From NCBI RefSeq assembly GCF_021184025.1, contig NZ_CP036537.1:3720001-3784000 (forward strand): a stretch of 64,000 nucleotides of DNA. The letters are read 5' to 3'. This document shows positions 10,028-18,605 of this stretch, piece after piece. Positions within the stretch are counted from its first letter, which is position 1. Each line of letters begins with the position of its first letter. The notes beneath the pieces were generated by a model that saw only the letters and a program-made list of their open reading frames with translations, was not told where the DNA came from and did not search any database. The position numbers and the translations under genes are program-made. The stretch comes from Rhodopseudomonas boonkerdii. GTDB taxonomy: Bacteria; Pseudomonadota; Alphaproteobacteria; Rhizobiales; Xanthobacteraceae.

Positions 10028-11359
10028 GTGACCGTCCATCAGATTCCGAACAGCTTGCAACTCGACACCTTCTGGATGCCGTTTACGGCCAACCGTCAGT
10101 TCAAGGCGGCGCCGCGCATGTTCGCGTCGGCCAAGGGTATGTATTACACCACCGAAGACGGCCGCCAGGTGATCGACGGCTCCGCCGGCCTATGGTGCAC
10201 CAATGCCGGCCACGGCCGTCGCGAGATTGCCAGCGCCGTGGAGAAACAGCTCTCCACTCTCGATTTCGCCCCGGCCTTCCAGATGGGCCATCCGCTGGCC
10301 TTCGAATTCGCCAACCGCCTCGCCGAGATCGCCCCCGCCGGCCTCGACCGCATCTTCTTCACCAATTCCGGTTCTGAATCCGGCGACACCGCGCTGAAGA
10401 TCGCCATCGCCTATCAGCGCGCCATCGGTCAGGCCACGCGCACACGCCTGATCGGCCGCGAGCGCGGCTATCACGGCGTCGGCTTCGGCGGCACCTCGGT
10501 GGGCGGCATGGTCAACAACCGCCGCGCCTTTGTATCGGCGCAGCTGCCGGGTATCGACCACATCCGCCACACGCACGATCTCGCGCGCAATGCCTTCTCG
10601 AAGGACCTGCCGGAATACGGCGCCGAATTCGCCGACGATGTCGAGCGTCTGGTCGCGCTGCATGGCGCCGACACTATCGCCGCCGTGATCATCGAGCCGG
10701 TGCCGGGCTCGACCGGCGTGCTGCCGCCGCCGAAGGGCTATCTCGAGCGCCTGCGCGAACTCTGCACCAAACACGGCATCCTTTTGATCTTCGACGAAGT
10801 CATCACCGGCTTCGGCCGCCTCGGCGCTCCGTTCGCCGCGCAGTATTTCGGCGTCACGCCGGATATCATGACCACCGCCAAGGGCATCACCAACGGCACC
10901 GTGCCCTGCGGCGCTGTGTTCGCCAGCCGCAAGATCTATGATGGTCTGATGACCGGCCCGGAAAGTCAGATCGAGCTGTTCCACGGCTACACCTATTCGG
11001 CGCATCCGGTCGCCTGCGCCGCCGGCATCGCAACCCTCGACATCTACAAGAACGAAGGCCTGCTCACCCGCGGCGCGTCGATGGCCGAATACTGGCGCGA
11101 CAGCCTGCATGCGCTGAAGGGCCTGCCGAACGTCATCGACATCCGCAATTGCGGCCTGATGGGCGCCGTCGAACTCGCGCCGCGCAAGGACGCGCCGGGC
11201 GCGCGCGGCTATGAGGTGATGGTGGATTGCTTCAACACCGGTCTCTATCTGCGCCAGAGCAGCGACGCCTTTGCGATGTCGCCCCCGCTCACCGTAGAGA
11301 AGAACCATATCGACGACATGATGACGATCCTCAGCGCCGCCATCAAACGCGTCGCGTAA
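10028..11359 (+). CDS. bauA: Omega-aminotransferase, beta-alanine:pyruvate transaminase type
   Basis: This is a class III PLP-dependent aminotransferase of 443 residues. The N-terminus FWMPFTANRQFK, the loop TNSGSESGD (112-120), D256 in FDEVITGFGR and the Schiff-base lysine K285 in TTAKGITNG match omega-amino-acid:pyruvate aminotransferases. The GTG at 10028 is the preferred start because GGGAGG lies seven bases upstream; the longer frame would add 23 poorly conserved residues. Its role is likely transfer of the amino group of beta-alanine or a related omega-amine to pyruvate, giving malonate semialdehyde. The semialdehyde dehydrogenase partner is not nearby. Confidence 0.88.
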   Translation: MTVHQIPNSLQLDTFWMPFTANRQFKAAPRMFASAKGMYYTTEDGRQVIDGSAGLWCTNAGHGRREIASAVEKQLSTLDFAPAFQMGHPLAFEFANRLAEIAPAGLDRIFFTNSGSESGDTALKIAIAYQRAIGQATRTRLIGRERGYHGVGFGGTSVGGMVNNRRAFVSAQLPGIDHIRHTHDLARNAFSKDLPEYGAEFADDVERLVALHGADTIAAVIIEPVPGSTGVLPPPKGYLERLRELCTKHGILLIFDEVITGFGRLGAPFAAQYFGVTPDIMTTAKGITNGTVPCGAVFASRKIYDGLMTGPESQIELFHGYTYSAHPVACAAGIATLDIYKNEGLLTRGASMAEYWRDSLHALKGLPNVIDIRNCGLMGAVELAPRKDAPGARGYEVMVDCFNTGLYLRQSSDAFAMSPPLTVEKNHIDDMMTILSAAIKRVA

Positions 11360-11385
11360 CGACAGACGCCTTCGCGTCAGAAGCT

Positions 11386-11426
11386 AAAACCCCGACGGTG
11401 CGAAGGCGCCGTCGGGGTTTTCTTTT
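11386..11426 (+). terminator. Rho-independent terminator of the aminotransferase gene
   Basis: A 13-bp perfect stem (AAAACCCCGACGG with CCGTCGGGGTTTT) encloses a ten-base loop and runs into TTTTCTTTT. It lies 27 bases after the aminotransferase stop codon. Confidence 0.92.
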
Positions 11427-11438
11427 GGCCCTTACCCC

Positions 11439-11571
11439 GTGTCCCGGACGCGATGCGGCATTCTTCATGCCGCTTCGCAGAGCCGGGACCGTATCAAACG
11501 CCGGAATTCGTGACGGTTCCGGCTCAGCAATACAACACGCGAAGGCGCGTGCTGCATCGCGTCCGGGACAC
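11439..11571. repeat. Long intergenic inverted-repeat element, family B
   Basis: An 18-bp perfect inverted repeat (GTGTCCCGGACGCGATGC and its complement) bounds a 133-base element with smaller internal hairpins. It lies between the convergent aminotransferase and serine-hydrolase genes. It looks like a small non-autonomous palindromic element rather than an IS. Confidence 0.75.
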
Positions 11572-11575
11572 GAGT

Positions 11576-12706
11576 CTATATTCCCCGCGCTGCGATCAGT
11601 TGCCGGATGAATTCCGGCGCTTTCGCGCTCGGCAGCCAGCGCGTCACGGCGATCATGTCGGCGTCGCGATCGATCCAGATCATGTTGCCGCCGGCCCCGA
11701 GCGCATAGACCGCCGTCTCCGGCGCGCTTTTGTTGGCATGTGGTCCGCGATTCAGCCACCACAGGAAACCGTAATTCGGCTGCAGCGCCGACGGTGCCCA
11801 CATCGCATCGATCCAGCTCTGCGACAGCAGCTGCTTGCCATTCCATGCGCCGCCCCGCGCCATCAAGAGGCCGAAGCGCGCATGGTCGTCGGCACCGATG
11901 AACATGCCGCCGCCCCAATGGCCGCCGCCCGGCACCGACTGCACCCGCTGGCCGCCGATCTCCACCCATGAATTGTCGTAGCCGAGCCAGCTCCAGTCGT
12001 TCGACGCGCCGATGGGGGCCATGATGCGCTCGCGCAGCACATCCGGCAGCGGCCGCTTGAACAGATTGAGCAGGCTCAGCGACAGCAGGTTCACGCGCAC
12101 ATCGTTGTATTCGTAAAACGCGCCCGGCGCGTGCAGCGCGCGCAGTTCGCCCTTGCGGCTGTTGTCGGCATTCGGCGCGACCAGGCGGTTGTGATCGATC
12201 TGATCCGGCTTGCCGAACAGCTCGCCGCGCCATTCGCTGGTCTGTTGCAGCAGATGCCGCCAGGTGACCCTGCCGTTATGGGCATCAGCGAACAGCGGCC
12301 CCGGCACGCGCCGGCCCACGGGCTCGTCGAGATCGCCGATCAGCCCGTCATCCACGGCGAGCCCCGTCAACACCGCGAGATAGCTCTTGGCGATGGAGAA
12401 GGTCATGTCGGGCCGCGCGACATCGCCCCACGACGCCAGCACGCGCCCGCTCTGCAGCACCATGCCCGCCGATCCGCCGCGTTCGCGCACCGGCCCCAGC
12501 ACCGCGCTCCATGGTCCGGTTTCATTCCAGTCCACATTCGGCGCATAGCGGCCGTCATCGTAATAGAAACCGCGCGGCCACGGCGTCTCATTCGCCTCTG
12601 CAAAGGCCACGGCGGATGCGAGCCTGTCCGGCGCATAGCCGGCGGCATGTGGATCGATCTTGTCCCAGGCGTTTCCGCTGGCCGGGAAATAAGGTTGGTC
12701 GGTCAT
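11576..12706 (-). CDS. Serine hydrolase, beta-lactamase (class C) family
   Basis: This 376-residue protein belongs to the penicillin-binding/class C beta-lactamase fold of esterases and peptidases. The nucleophile motif SxxK is SIAK at residues 104-107, and the second element lies at Y198-EYN. No clear signal peptide is visible, so it is probably cytoplasmic and more likely an esterase or amide hydrolase than a resistance enzyme. It is a single gene; upstream is a non-coding stretch. Confidence 0.85.
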   Translation of the reverse strand: MTDQPYFPASGNAWDKIDPHAAGYAPDRLASAVAFAEANETPWPRGFYYDDGRYAPNVDWNETGPWSAVLGPVRERGGSAGMVLQSGRVLASWGDVARPDMTFSIAKSYLAVLTGLAVDDGLIGDLDEPVGRRVPGPLFADAHNGRVTWRHLLQQTSEWRGELFGKPDQIDHNRLVAPNADNSRKGELRALHAPGAFYEYNDVRVNLLSLSLLNLFKRPLPDVLRERIMAPIGASNDWSWLGYDNSWVEIGGQRVQSVPGGGHWGGGMFIGADDHARFGLLMARGGAWNGKQLLSQSWIDAMWAPSALQPNYGFLWWLNRGPHANKSAPETAVYALGAGGNMIWIDRDADMIAVTRWLPSAKAPEFIRQLIAARGI

Positions 12707-12978
12707 GGGCGGATCAAGCTCGCTTTGGACAACACATCCCGCTTATCGACCGGATCGGAACCGGCGACAACCGACAGCAGCGCGAGCGCTCTCGCGCGAT
12801 TTGCATGGATCGCTGCAGCCTGCTCTCACCTCCAAAGGCAGGAGCGACATGCATGCAGTTCTCGATGGCATGGCAGCGTCGCAATCAACGCGGCAAGTTC
12901 GAGAAGTTCTAATACCCACCTATTGCTGAGCTAACTGAAGCTGATGCAGATACGGCCTCGTACCTCGGACTCAGGCGA

Positions 12979-13137
12979 TCAATTCCGGCGTGTGCAGGCA
13001 TGACACGCGGGGTGCGAAAGACGTGCGCCCTTCACTGTATCCGCTGCAGGACGACCTGCATCGCCAGCCTTGTCCGGCAGCAGCGGCGAAATCCTCACCC
13101 ACTGCGCCTCGTTCAATTCGTAGCGCTTCGTCGCCAT
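12979..13137 (-). pseudogene. IS5-family transposase N-terminal remnant
   Basis: A 52-codon frame begins MATKRYELNEAQWVRISPLL followed by PDKAGDAGRPAAD. This matches the usual N-terminus of IS5/IS427-type transposases (an EAQW-x-x-I-x-PLLP helix followed by GDPGR-x-AADN). After about residue 33 the similarity stops and a stop codon follows, so the catalytic DDE region is lost. No terminal inverted repeats were found. It marks an old insertion at the left edge of the accessory segment. Confidence 0.65.
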
Positions 13138-13178
13138 CACATGCTCCGTGCAAATCACGGAACCCTATGAATCAGCGA

Positions 13179-13322
13179 TTAAGCCTCTAGGGAATCCTGA
13201 ATATCGATCCGTCCCAGCCCTTGCTCCGCAGCCTGTCCGGTGCCGGCCTTTCGCGGAATGATCTCACCCGTCGTCTCGTCGATCACGACCTCCACATAGG
13301 AGGCCGGTTGACCTGTCCGCAC
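13179..13322 (-). pseudogene. Orphan short ORF, possible gene remnant
   Basis: A 47-codon frame reads like a real protein end (SYVEVVIDETTGEIIPRKAG, finishing IDIQDSLEA). The same frame is broken upstream by a TGA at 13332-13334, and before it reads VGDGDRAIVE. This suggests the C-terminal remainder of an inactivated gene, but no family was recognised. Confidence 0.35.
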
Positions 13323-13533
13323 GAATTGCGATCATTCGACGATAGCGCGATCGCCATCACCCACCGCCGGCGTTGCCAACCAGTAATTGCCGGCATTGCA
13401 GTGGATCGCTCGTTCCGGCGCGTTACGCAATCGATCATATGGGGCGCGTCATGACCGTCGATCCGGCCGTGACAACACGAAAGCCCCAGAAGCAAAGCTG
13501 GCAGCGCGCTGCTTTAGTATACCAAACAGACGT

Positions 13534-16500
13534 TCAGAAGCTGACCCTGATCTGCGCTGATCCGCCGATGCGGTTGGCGTTGGCGGAAAGCTCTCCGTCA
13601 AGGTTGAGGCCGAGTGTGACGCATTCGCTGAGGCGGGCGCTGATGCCGGAGGCGATAAGCACGCTGTTGCGATCGGTTGCGGCACCCGTGGCCCTGAAGG
13701 CGGCGGCGGACAGCCCCACCAGGCTCGCTGTGAGGTCGTTCTCGCGCTGGAATTGATGCGCCCAGGCCGCACGGATATAGCCGATTACGGAAACGCCGCC
13801 GAAGAGGCCGTCAGCGCCGAGTTGCAGGCCGAACTCGCTGCGCGAGGTGATCTCGCTACGCTTGTTTAAGGCGAGCGCCCCTGCGCTGACACCGGCCCCG
13901 TTGGTCTCGACCACCGCTGGATTGCGAACGTGCGTCGCCTGCAGTGCAGCCAGGGGCGAGAGGCTGAGTCCGTTCCCGGTGAAGGCGGCCACGCTCGCCT
14001 GCAAGCGCCCGCTCCAGGCTGTGGTCTCGTAGGACGAGGACAGGCTCGAGCCCAGCGCCGGAATGCCGCGGCTGACGTCGTTATTGAGCTTCGCGTATCC
14101 CGCCGCGGCGCCGAGCTCGAGCGGGCCGAGCTGGGTCATGCCGTAAATGCCGGCCTGGAAGACATCGGCATCGACCTTGCCGATGAGCCCCGGCAGCGAG
14201 ACGCGCGCCCTGCCGCCAGCGACGGCGAGGCCCGCGACGGTGCCCTGCGTCAGTCGCATATCGATGCCCGTAGCCAAATGAGTATCGGCGGTGGTGCGTG
14301 GGGCGGAACCAATCGCCGCGGCACCGTCGGTGCGGCCATGAGAACCGAACACCGAGCCCCACACCGAATAACCGGACGGATCGCGCCGCGACGCGGCGCT
14401 CGTTTTCTCGGCGCTTACCAGCCCCGGGGAGGCCGCAGATCCCCTGCCCGTGGCGCCGGCATCCAGTCGCCCGGCAGCCATCGGATCAAGCATCGCGCGG
14501 AGGAACTGGTCGGCTGCCACATTGGCCATCGCGGGAACGGCGATGTGAATCTCGCCGGAAAGCTGGTTGATCGCTGCCGGGATTGCCGCAGCCGGCAGGT
14601 TGTAGATCGCGAACAGCGGCGAAGGATCGCCGCCAGCCGCGACGGCCCTGTCAATCGCCGTCGCCACCGAATAGACATTGGCTAGCGCGACGCCTGCGGG
14701 ATTGAGCGCACCTACGGTTGGCGCCAGCTGCTGGGGCGTCAGTGTCAGTTGAACGTCGGTCGGGGTATAGGCCATCGCCATCGCGACGCCGCCGCCGAAG
14801 GTGCCGGTCAGATCGACGGGGCTGAAAGTGCCGGTGCGGCCGCCAGCCGCCGAAAGTAGCGTATAGGGCGTGTTGAAAACGTAGGGGCCGCCGAGCGGAA
14901 TGATCTTGAGCGTACCGGCGAGCGCGGCCGCGCCGGTGACGTTGATCCGATCCGAAACCGCGCCCTGTATCTCCGCCTCGTAGACGGAGCCTGCACCGAG
15001 CGTCAGATTGCCGTTCACGGTCAACGTTCCCGGCGAATTGCCTGGAGCCAAGATGCCGCCATTGACGACTGTCGTAGGGAGCACACCGGAGCCGCCAAGC
15101 CGAGCCCCTGCTGCCACCATCACGCCTGACGACGACGCGATCGACCCGTTCACGACCAGCTTCCCTTCATTGACGAGGGTCGAGCCGGTATAGGCGCTAT
15201 TGCCTTCCAATGTCAGGGTGCCCGAAGTCTCCTTGACCAGAGACAGACGGCCAACCCCATCCTCCAGATATCCCTTGAAAGAGCCGGACCCCACACTGAG
15301 CGCTGCGGAACTAGCGACATTGTTGCTGATACGGCCTGCGCTCCCTTGGAGATAATGCAACCGTAAATCGAACCCGCCGACATTCAGTGTTCCGCCGGCC
15401 ATGGACAGGCCGCCCGTGCCGAGCGCATCTGCGGCCGCTAGCGTGACCGAACCGTCTGCGATAGTCGTGCCGCCAGAATAGGAGTTCGTCGCGCTCAACA
15501 GCAGCGATCCCGGGCCCGCCTTGGTGAGCGCGCCAGTCCCGCTTATCACGCCGGACTGGAGCAATGTGTGTGCCGAATCCGCGACATCGATCGTACCACC
15601 TCCCGGACCCAATGTGATTGTGCGCGCGAGGACCGGAAGTCCCGTTCCAGTCACGCGGAGGGCTCCGCCATCGAAGCTCAGGCCCACAGCACCAGCACCC
15701 AGACTGCCATTCGATGCAACCGACAAGGTACCGCCGTTGATGAACCACGGCGTAGCGTTCGAGTTGGTGCCAATCAGGGTCCAGGTTGCGCCCCCCAGCT
15801 TTTCGAACGACGTGAAGCCGCGATATTGCCCAGATGCGCTGACCTGGGAGATGTCGAATGAAGCGTCATTCGTCCCGCCGAGGGCGAGCGTTCCGCTGGC
15901 GCCCGCGCTGGTATCCACCACAACATTGCCGGTGATTGCGGAATAGGTCCCGCCAGCATTCGCGGCTTGCAGTTCAAGCCGGTTCACACCGCCGCTGAAC
16001 AATATCGCATTGGCTCGCGGACCAGTGCCCCCATCCGCCAAACCGCCACTGATCGACCCGGCATTGGTGACCGACAGATCCGAACCTGAAATGCCGACCC
16101 CGCCCAAGCCAGCGGCGCCCGTCGTCGTAGTGTTATAAACGGATCCGCCTGCACCGCCGTTGCCGCCCGAGATAGTCCCGCTGTTGAAGATGATGTTGCC
16201 CGATCCGCGGATGGCATCTCCGCCCGCCCCTCCGGAACTGGCGGGCGCGTCGTATGAGCTGCCACCCCTTCCGCCCGCACCGCCAATAATGGTGCCCGCC
16301 GAATTGATGACCTGGCCGGCCCCCAGCACCCCGGCTCCCCCTGCTCCTCCATCCCCTCCTGCGATCGTGGATCCCTGTCGAGCTCCTCCCCAACCACCGC
16401 CGAACCCTCCCGCTCCACCCGCGAGGGTGCCAGACAACAGATCGAGACGAGAGCCCGCGGCGGTGAAGCCGATGCCTGCGCCTCCGCCGCCTCCAAACCC

Positions 16501-17151
16501 GCCACCGATATTCGTAACCGCGTTGAGAGAGCCAGGACCATGCCCGTTTCCGCCGACCCCACCGCTGATCCGACCCGATGTTCCGACATCGACCACGATC
16601 GCGCCTGCTCCGGTAGAGAGAATGCCGTAACCGCCGGCACCGCCACCGCCGCCACCGCCCTCCAATGCCAATCCGCCGTTGCCACCGGCACCTCCACCGA
16701 AGGAGTTGTTGACATTCACAGACCCGCCGGAAGCGACTAGGCCGCTTCCGCCGCCGCCACCGCCGCTGCCGCTCTGGCCCGGGCCCGCCGAACTGTTGCC
16801 GTCTCCCCCTTTGCCACCGTCGCTGAAATGCCCGTCTACGCCAGCCGCACCGCCGGCCGAGCCGGAGGATGAGACGCCACCTGCTTGACCGGCCCCGCCT
16901 CCGCCGCCGCCGCCGCCTCCGGTACCGCCTGTGCCTGGACTTCCAGCGATAAAGGGCGCACCGCCTGCGCCGCCCGGTTCGGCGCCGCTGCCAAATCCTC
17001 CATCGCCCCCGGACTGAGCGGCAGCGAGGCGAGGCATAATTAGAGCGAGGATGGCGACGGCCCGGGCAATTCCGCGCAGATGCGAACGTCGCACGTTCCT
17101 TGTAATGAAGCCGGAGCTCTGCACGAGCGGAGATTTGTCAGCGATCCTCAT
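13534..17151 (-). CDS. Autotransporter outer-membrane beta-barrel protein (type Va)
   Basis: This large surface protein has a signal peptide with a basic start and the hydrophobic run AIARVAVAILAL-like ending AAAQS, then an extremely glycine-rich passenger of about 350 residues. Next come autotransporter-associated beta-strand repeats (LSATNSYSGGTTIADGSVTL; LEGNSAYTGSTLVNEGKLVV) and a C-terminal beta-barrel of about 300 residues ending in Phe (AQIRVSF), as expected for assembly by the BAM machinery. The start is set at 17151; in-frame ATGs at 17214 and 17238 are alternatives. It is divergent from a winged-helix regulator. Adhesion or biofilm function is inferred from the family only. Confidence 0.9.
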   Translation of the reverse strand: MRIADKSPLVQSSGFITRNVRRSHLRGIARAVAILALIMPRLAAAQSGGDGGFGSGAEPGGAGGAPFIAGSPGTGGTGGGGGGGGGAGQAGGVSSSGSAGGAAGVDGHFSDGGKGGDGNSSAGPGQSGSGGGGGGSGLVASGGSVNVNNSFGGGAGGNGGLALEGGGGGGGAGGYGILSTGAGAIVVDVGTSGRISGGVGGNGHGPGSLNAVTNIGGGFGGGGGAGIGFTAAGSRLDLLSGTLAGGAGGFGGGWGGARQGSTIAGGDGGAGGAGVLGAGQVINSAGTIIGGAGGRGGSSYDAPASSGGAGGDAIRGSGNIIFNSGTISGGNGGAGGSVYNTTTTGAAGLGGVGISGSDLSVTNAGSISGGLADGGTGPRANAILFSGGVNRLELQAANAGGTYSAITGNVVVDTSAGASGTLALGGTNDASFDISQVSASGQYRGFTSFEKLGGATWTLIGTNSNATPWFINGGTLSVASNGSLGAGAVGLSFDGGALRVTGTGLPVLARTITLGPGGGTIDVADSAHTLLQSGVISGTGALTKAGPGSLLLSATNSYSGGTTIADGSVTLAAADALGTGGLSMAGGTLNVGGFDLRLHYLQGSAGRISNNVASSAALSVGSGSFKGYLEDGVGRLSLVKETSGTLTLEGNSAYTGSTLVNEGKLVVNGSIASSSGVMVAAGARLGGSGVLPTTVVNGGILAPGNSPGTLTVNGNLTLGAGSVYEAEIQGAVSDRINVTGAAALAGTLKIIPLGGPYVFNTPYTLLSAAGGRTGTFSPVDLTGTFGGGVAMAMAYTPTDVQLTLTPQQLAPTVGALNPAGVALANVYSVATAIDRAVAAGGDPSPLFAIYNLPAAAIPAAINQLSGEIHIAVPAMANVAADQFLRAMLDPMAAGRLDAGATGRGSAASPGLVSAEKTSAASRRDPSGYSVWGSVFGSHGRTDGAAAIGSAPRTTADTHLATGIDMRLTQGTVAGLAVAGGRARVSLPGLIGKVDADVFQAGIYGMTQLGPLELGAAAGYAKLNNDVSRGIPALGSSLSSSYETTAWSGRLQASVAAFTGNGLSLSPLAALQATHVRNPAVVETNGAGVSAGALALNKRSEITSRSEFGLQLGADGLFGGVSVIGYIRAAWAHQFQRENDLTASLVGLSAAAFRATGAATDRNSVLIASGISARLSECVTLGLNLDGELSANANRIGGSAQIRVSF

Positions 17152-17350
17152 CGGGCACCATTCTGACCCGGCGCCAGCCGAAGAGGCGGTCATGTTGATT
17201 AGGTCAACGTTCATGGGGCCTGGTGAAGTCGGGAGCATGGAAAGCCTGAGGAGTTCGACTCGCGTAAACTCGAGAGAAGCCGCGTTGGATTAACCGGTTC
17301 TCGTACAGACGCCGGAAACGGCGAAGTCCAAACTTTGCAGGTATCGCACG

Positions 17351-18346
17351 ATGAACCACGGTTTCGAGCCAGCTTGTAACGCCGGGCGCCTTCATCCCGC
17401 AGTGGCTGCCTATGCGGAATGGCCGGTCTGGCGCCGCGCGGGAGATCTGCTCCGCTTGGCATCGTTCCGCCCCGCTTTGCATGCCTACTGCAAGGCGATG
17501 ATGCAGCCGCCGAAGATGGCTTGGCCGGCGGATAAGTTCTTCGGGCAGAAGCTGCGCTATCTCGTTTCCTATGCCTTGATCGGTCAAGATGCGCGTTGGC
17601 GAAGGAGCGGTGGAGAGCTGCCGACGCTCTCCTCACTTCAACGGGCGGCGCATGCGAGCGCCCGGCAGGTATCTAATCTGGTCGCATCGCTGAAGCTGGG
17701 CGGGTATGTCGTCTCAGTCCGCTCTTCTGACGATCGGCGCGTTGTGCGGCTGCAGCCTACGATGACGCTCAGCCTGGAAATTGCTCGCTCCCCACTGACG
17801 TTTCTGGAAGCCTCCGAGCTCATTGATCCCCCGCCACGACCGCTCGCCAAACAGTTGCGCGCCGAAGGCGACATGTTGGGCGACTGGCTGGGCTGCTCCT
17901 ACGATCTGTTCCTCCAGCAAGATCTCTACTTTACGCCTTTCGTGAATATTGTTCGGCTGACTGAACAAGATTGCGGCTATCCGGTTCTCTCGGCCGTGCT
18001 GAGCGCGCATTATGGCGGCGGCATAGATAAGGCTGAACCGGTGCTGCTTTCCTACGGAGCGCTAGCAGAGCGCTTCCGTCTCTCCCGCCAGCACATCGGC
18101 AATATCTTCAATGAGGCTGAAAGACGTGGCTGCTTTGCGGTTGATCCCGGCGGCCGCACAGTGACGGTCTTGCCCGACTTTCTGTGGGAGTTCGAAACCT
18201 GGGCTGCAGGTCAAATCGCCTTGTATCGCTTAATCGCAGAGCAAGTCACCCGAGATCGATGCGATCAGGTGATTGATGTTGTATACCATAGTGCGCCACA
18301 AGCTGACCTTGGTGCTGGGCCACGAGGATGTGGTAGTAAGACATAG
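17351..18346 (+). CDS. Winged-helix regulator with two DNA-binding-like segments
   Basis: This 331-residue protein has a MarR-like winged helix around residues 90-140 (LQRAAHASARQVSNLVASLK, then a basic wing SSDDRRVVRLQPT). A second helix-turn-helix-like segment lies around 235-270 (LAERFRLSRQHIGNIFNEAE). No sensor domain was recognised. It starts 199 bases from the divergent autotransporter gene and is its probable regulator. Codon use looks less GC-biased than in the genes left of 13 kb. The C-terminal 20 residues overlap a second open frame, so the true end may have shifted by frameshift. Confidence 0.75.
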   Translation: MNHGFEPACNAGRLHPAVAAYAEWPVWRRAGDLLRLASFRPALHAYCKAMMQPPKMAWPADKFFGQKLRYLVSYALIGQDARWRRSGGELPTLSSLQRAAHASARQVSNLVASLKLGGYVVSVRSSDDRRVVRLQPTMTLSLEIARSPLTFLEASELIDPPPRPLAKQLRAEGDMLGDWLGCSYDLFLQQDLYFTPFVNIVRLTEQDCGYPVLSAVLSAHYGGGIDKAEPVLLSYGALAERFRLSRQHIGNIFNEAERRGCFAVDPGGRTVTVLPDFLWEFETWAAGQIALYRLIAEQVTRDRCDQVIDVVYHSAPQADLGAGPRGCGSKT

Positions 18347-18605
18347 TGATCGCTGGATGAAGGTCAAACCGGAGGAAACGCACGACGTCGCAATCATCGG
18401 ATTTGGCGAAGACCGTGACAAACACGTCGGACGGATTGGCTTCTCCAAGAACGCTTTACGTGAGATGCGGCAAGCGTCGGTATCAGGTCGAGCTTTCCGA
18501 CTTTGGTAGCACGCGATTGTCGGCCGAAGCCGTGCTTTCGCCTTGCCTACCACGAAATCGGCAGTAGGCTTGTCACCCATAAGATCAAAAGAACAGGGAG
18601 CCGAA
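18347..18605. other. Spacer upstream of the peptide-type ABC operon
   Basis: One frame stays open from within the preceding gene to 18509 and reads protein-like (ETHDVAIIGFGEDRDKHVGR), but it has no ribosome site and no family was recognised. The region otherwise should contain the operon promoter; none stands out. Confidence 0.3.

Larger units (their letters stand above)
12707..13533. other. Gene-poor stretch with transposase and ORF remnants
   Basis: These 827 bases separate the serine hydrolase from the autotransporter gene and hold no intact gene. Two protein-like fragments on the minus strand are described separately: an IS5-type transposase N-terminus and a short orphan C-terminus. Confidence 0.6.
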
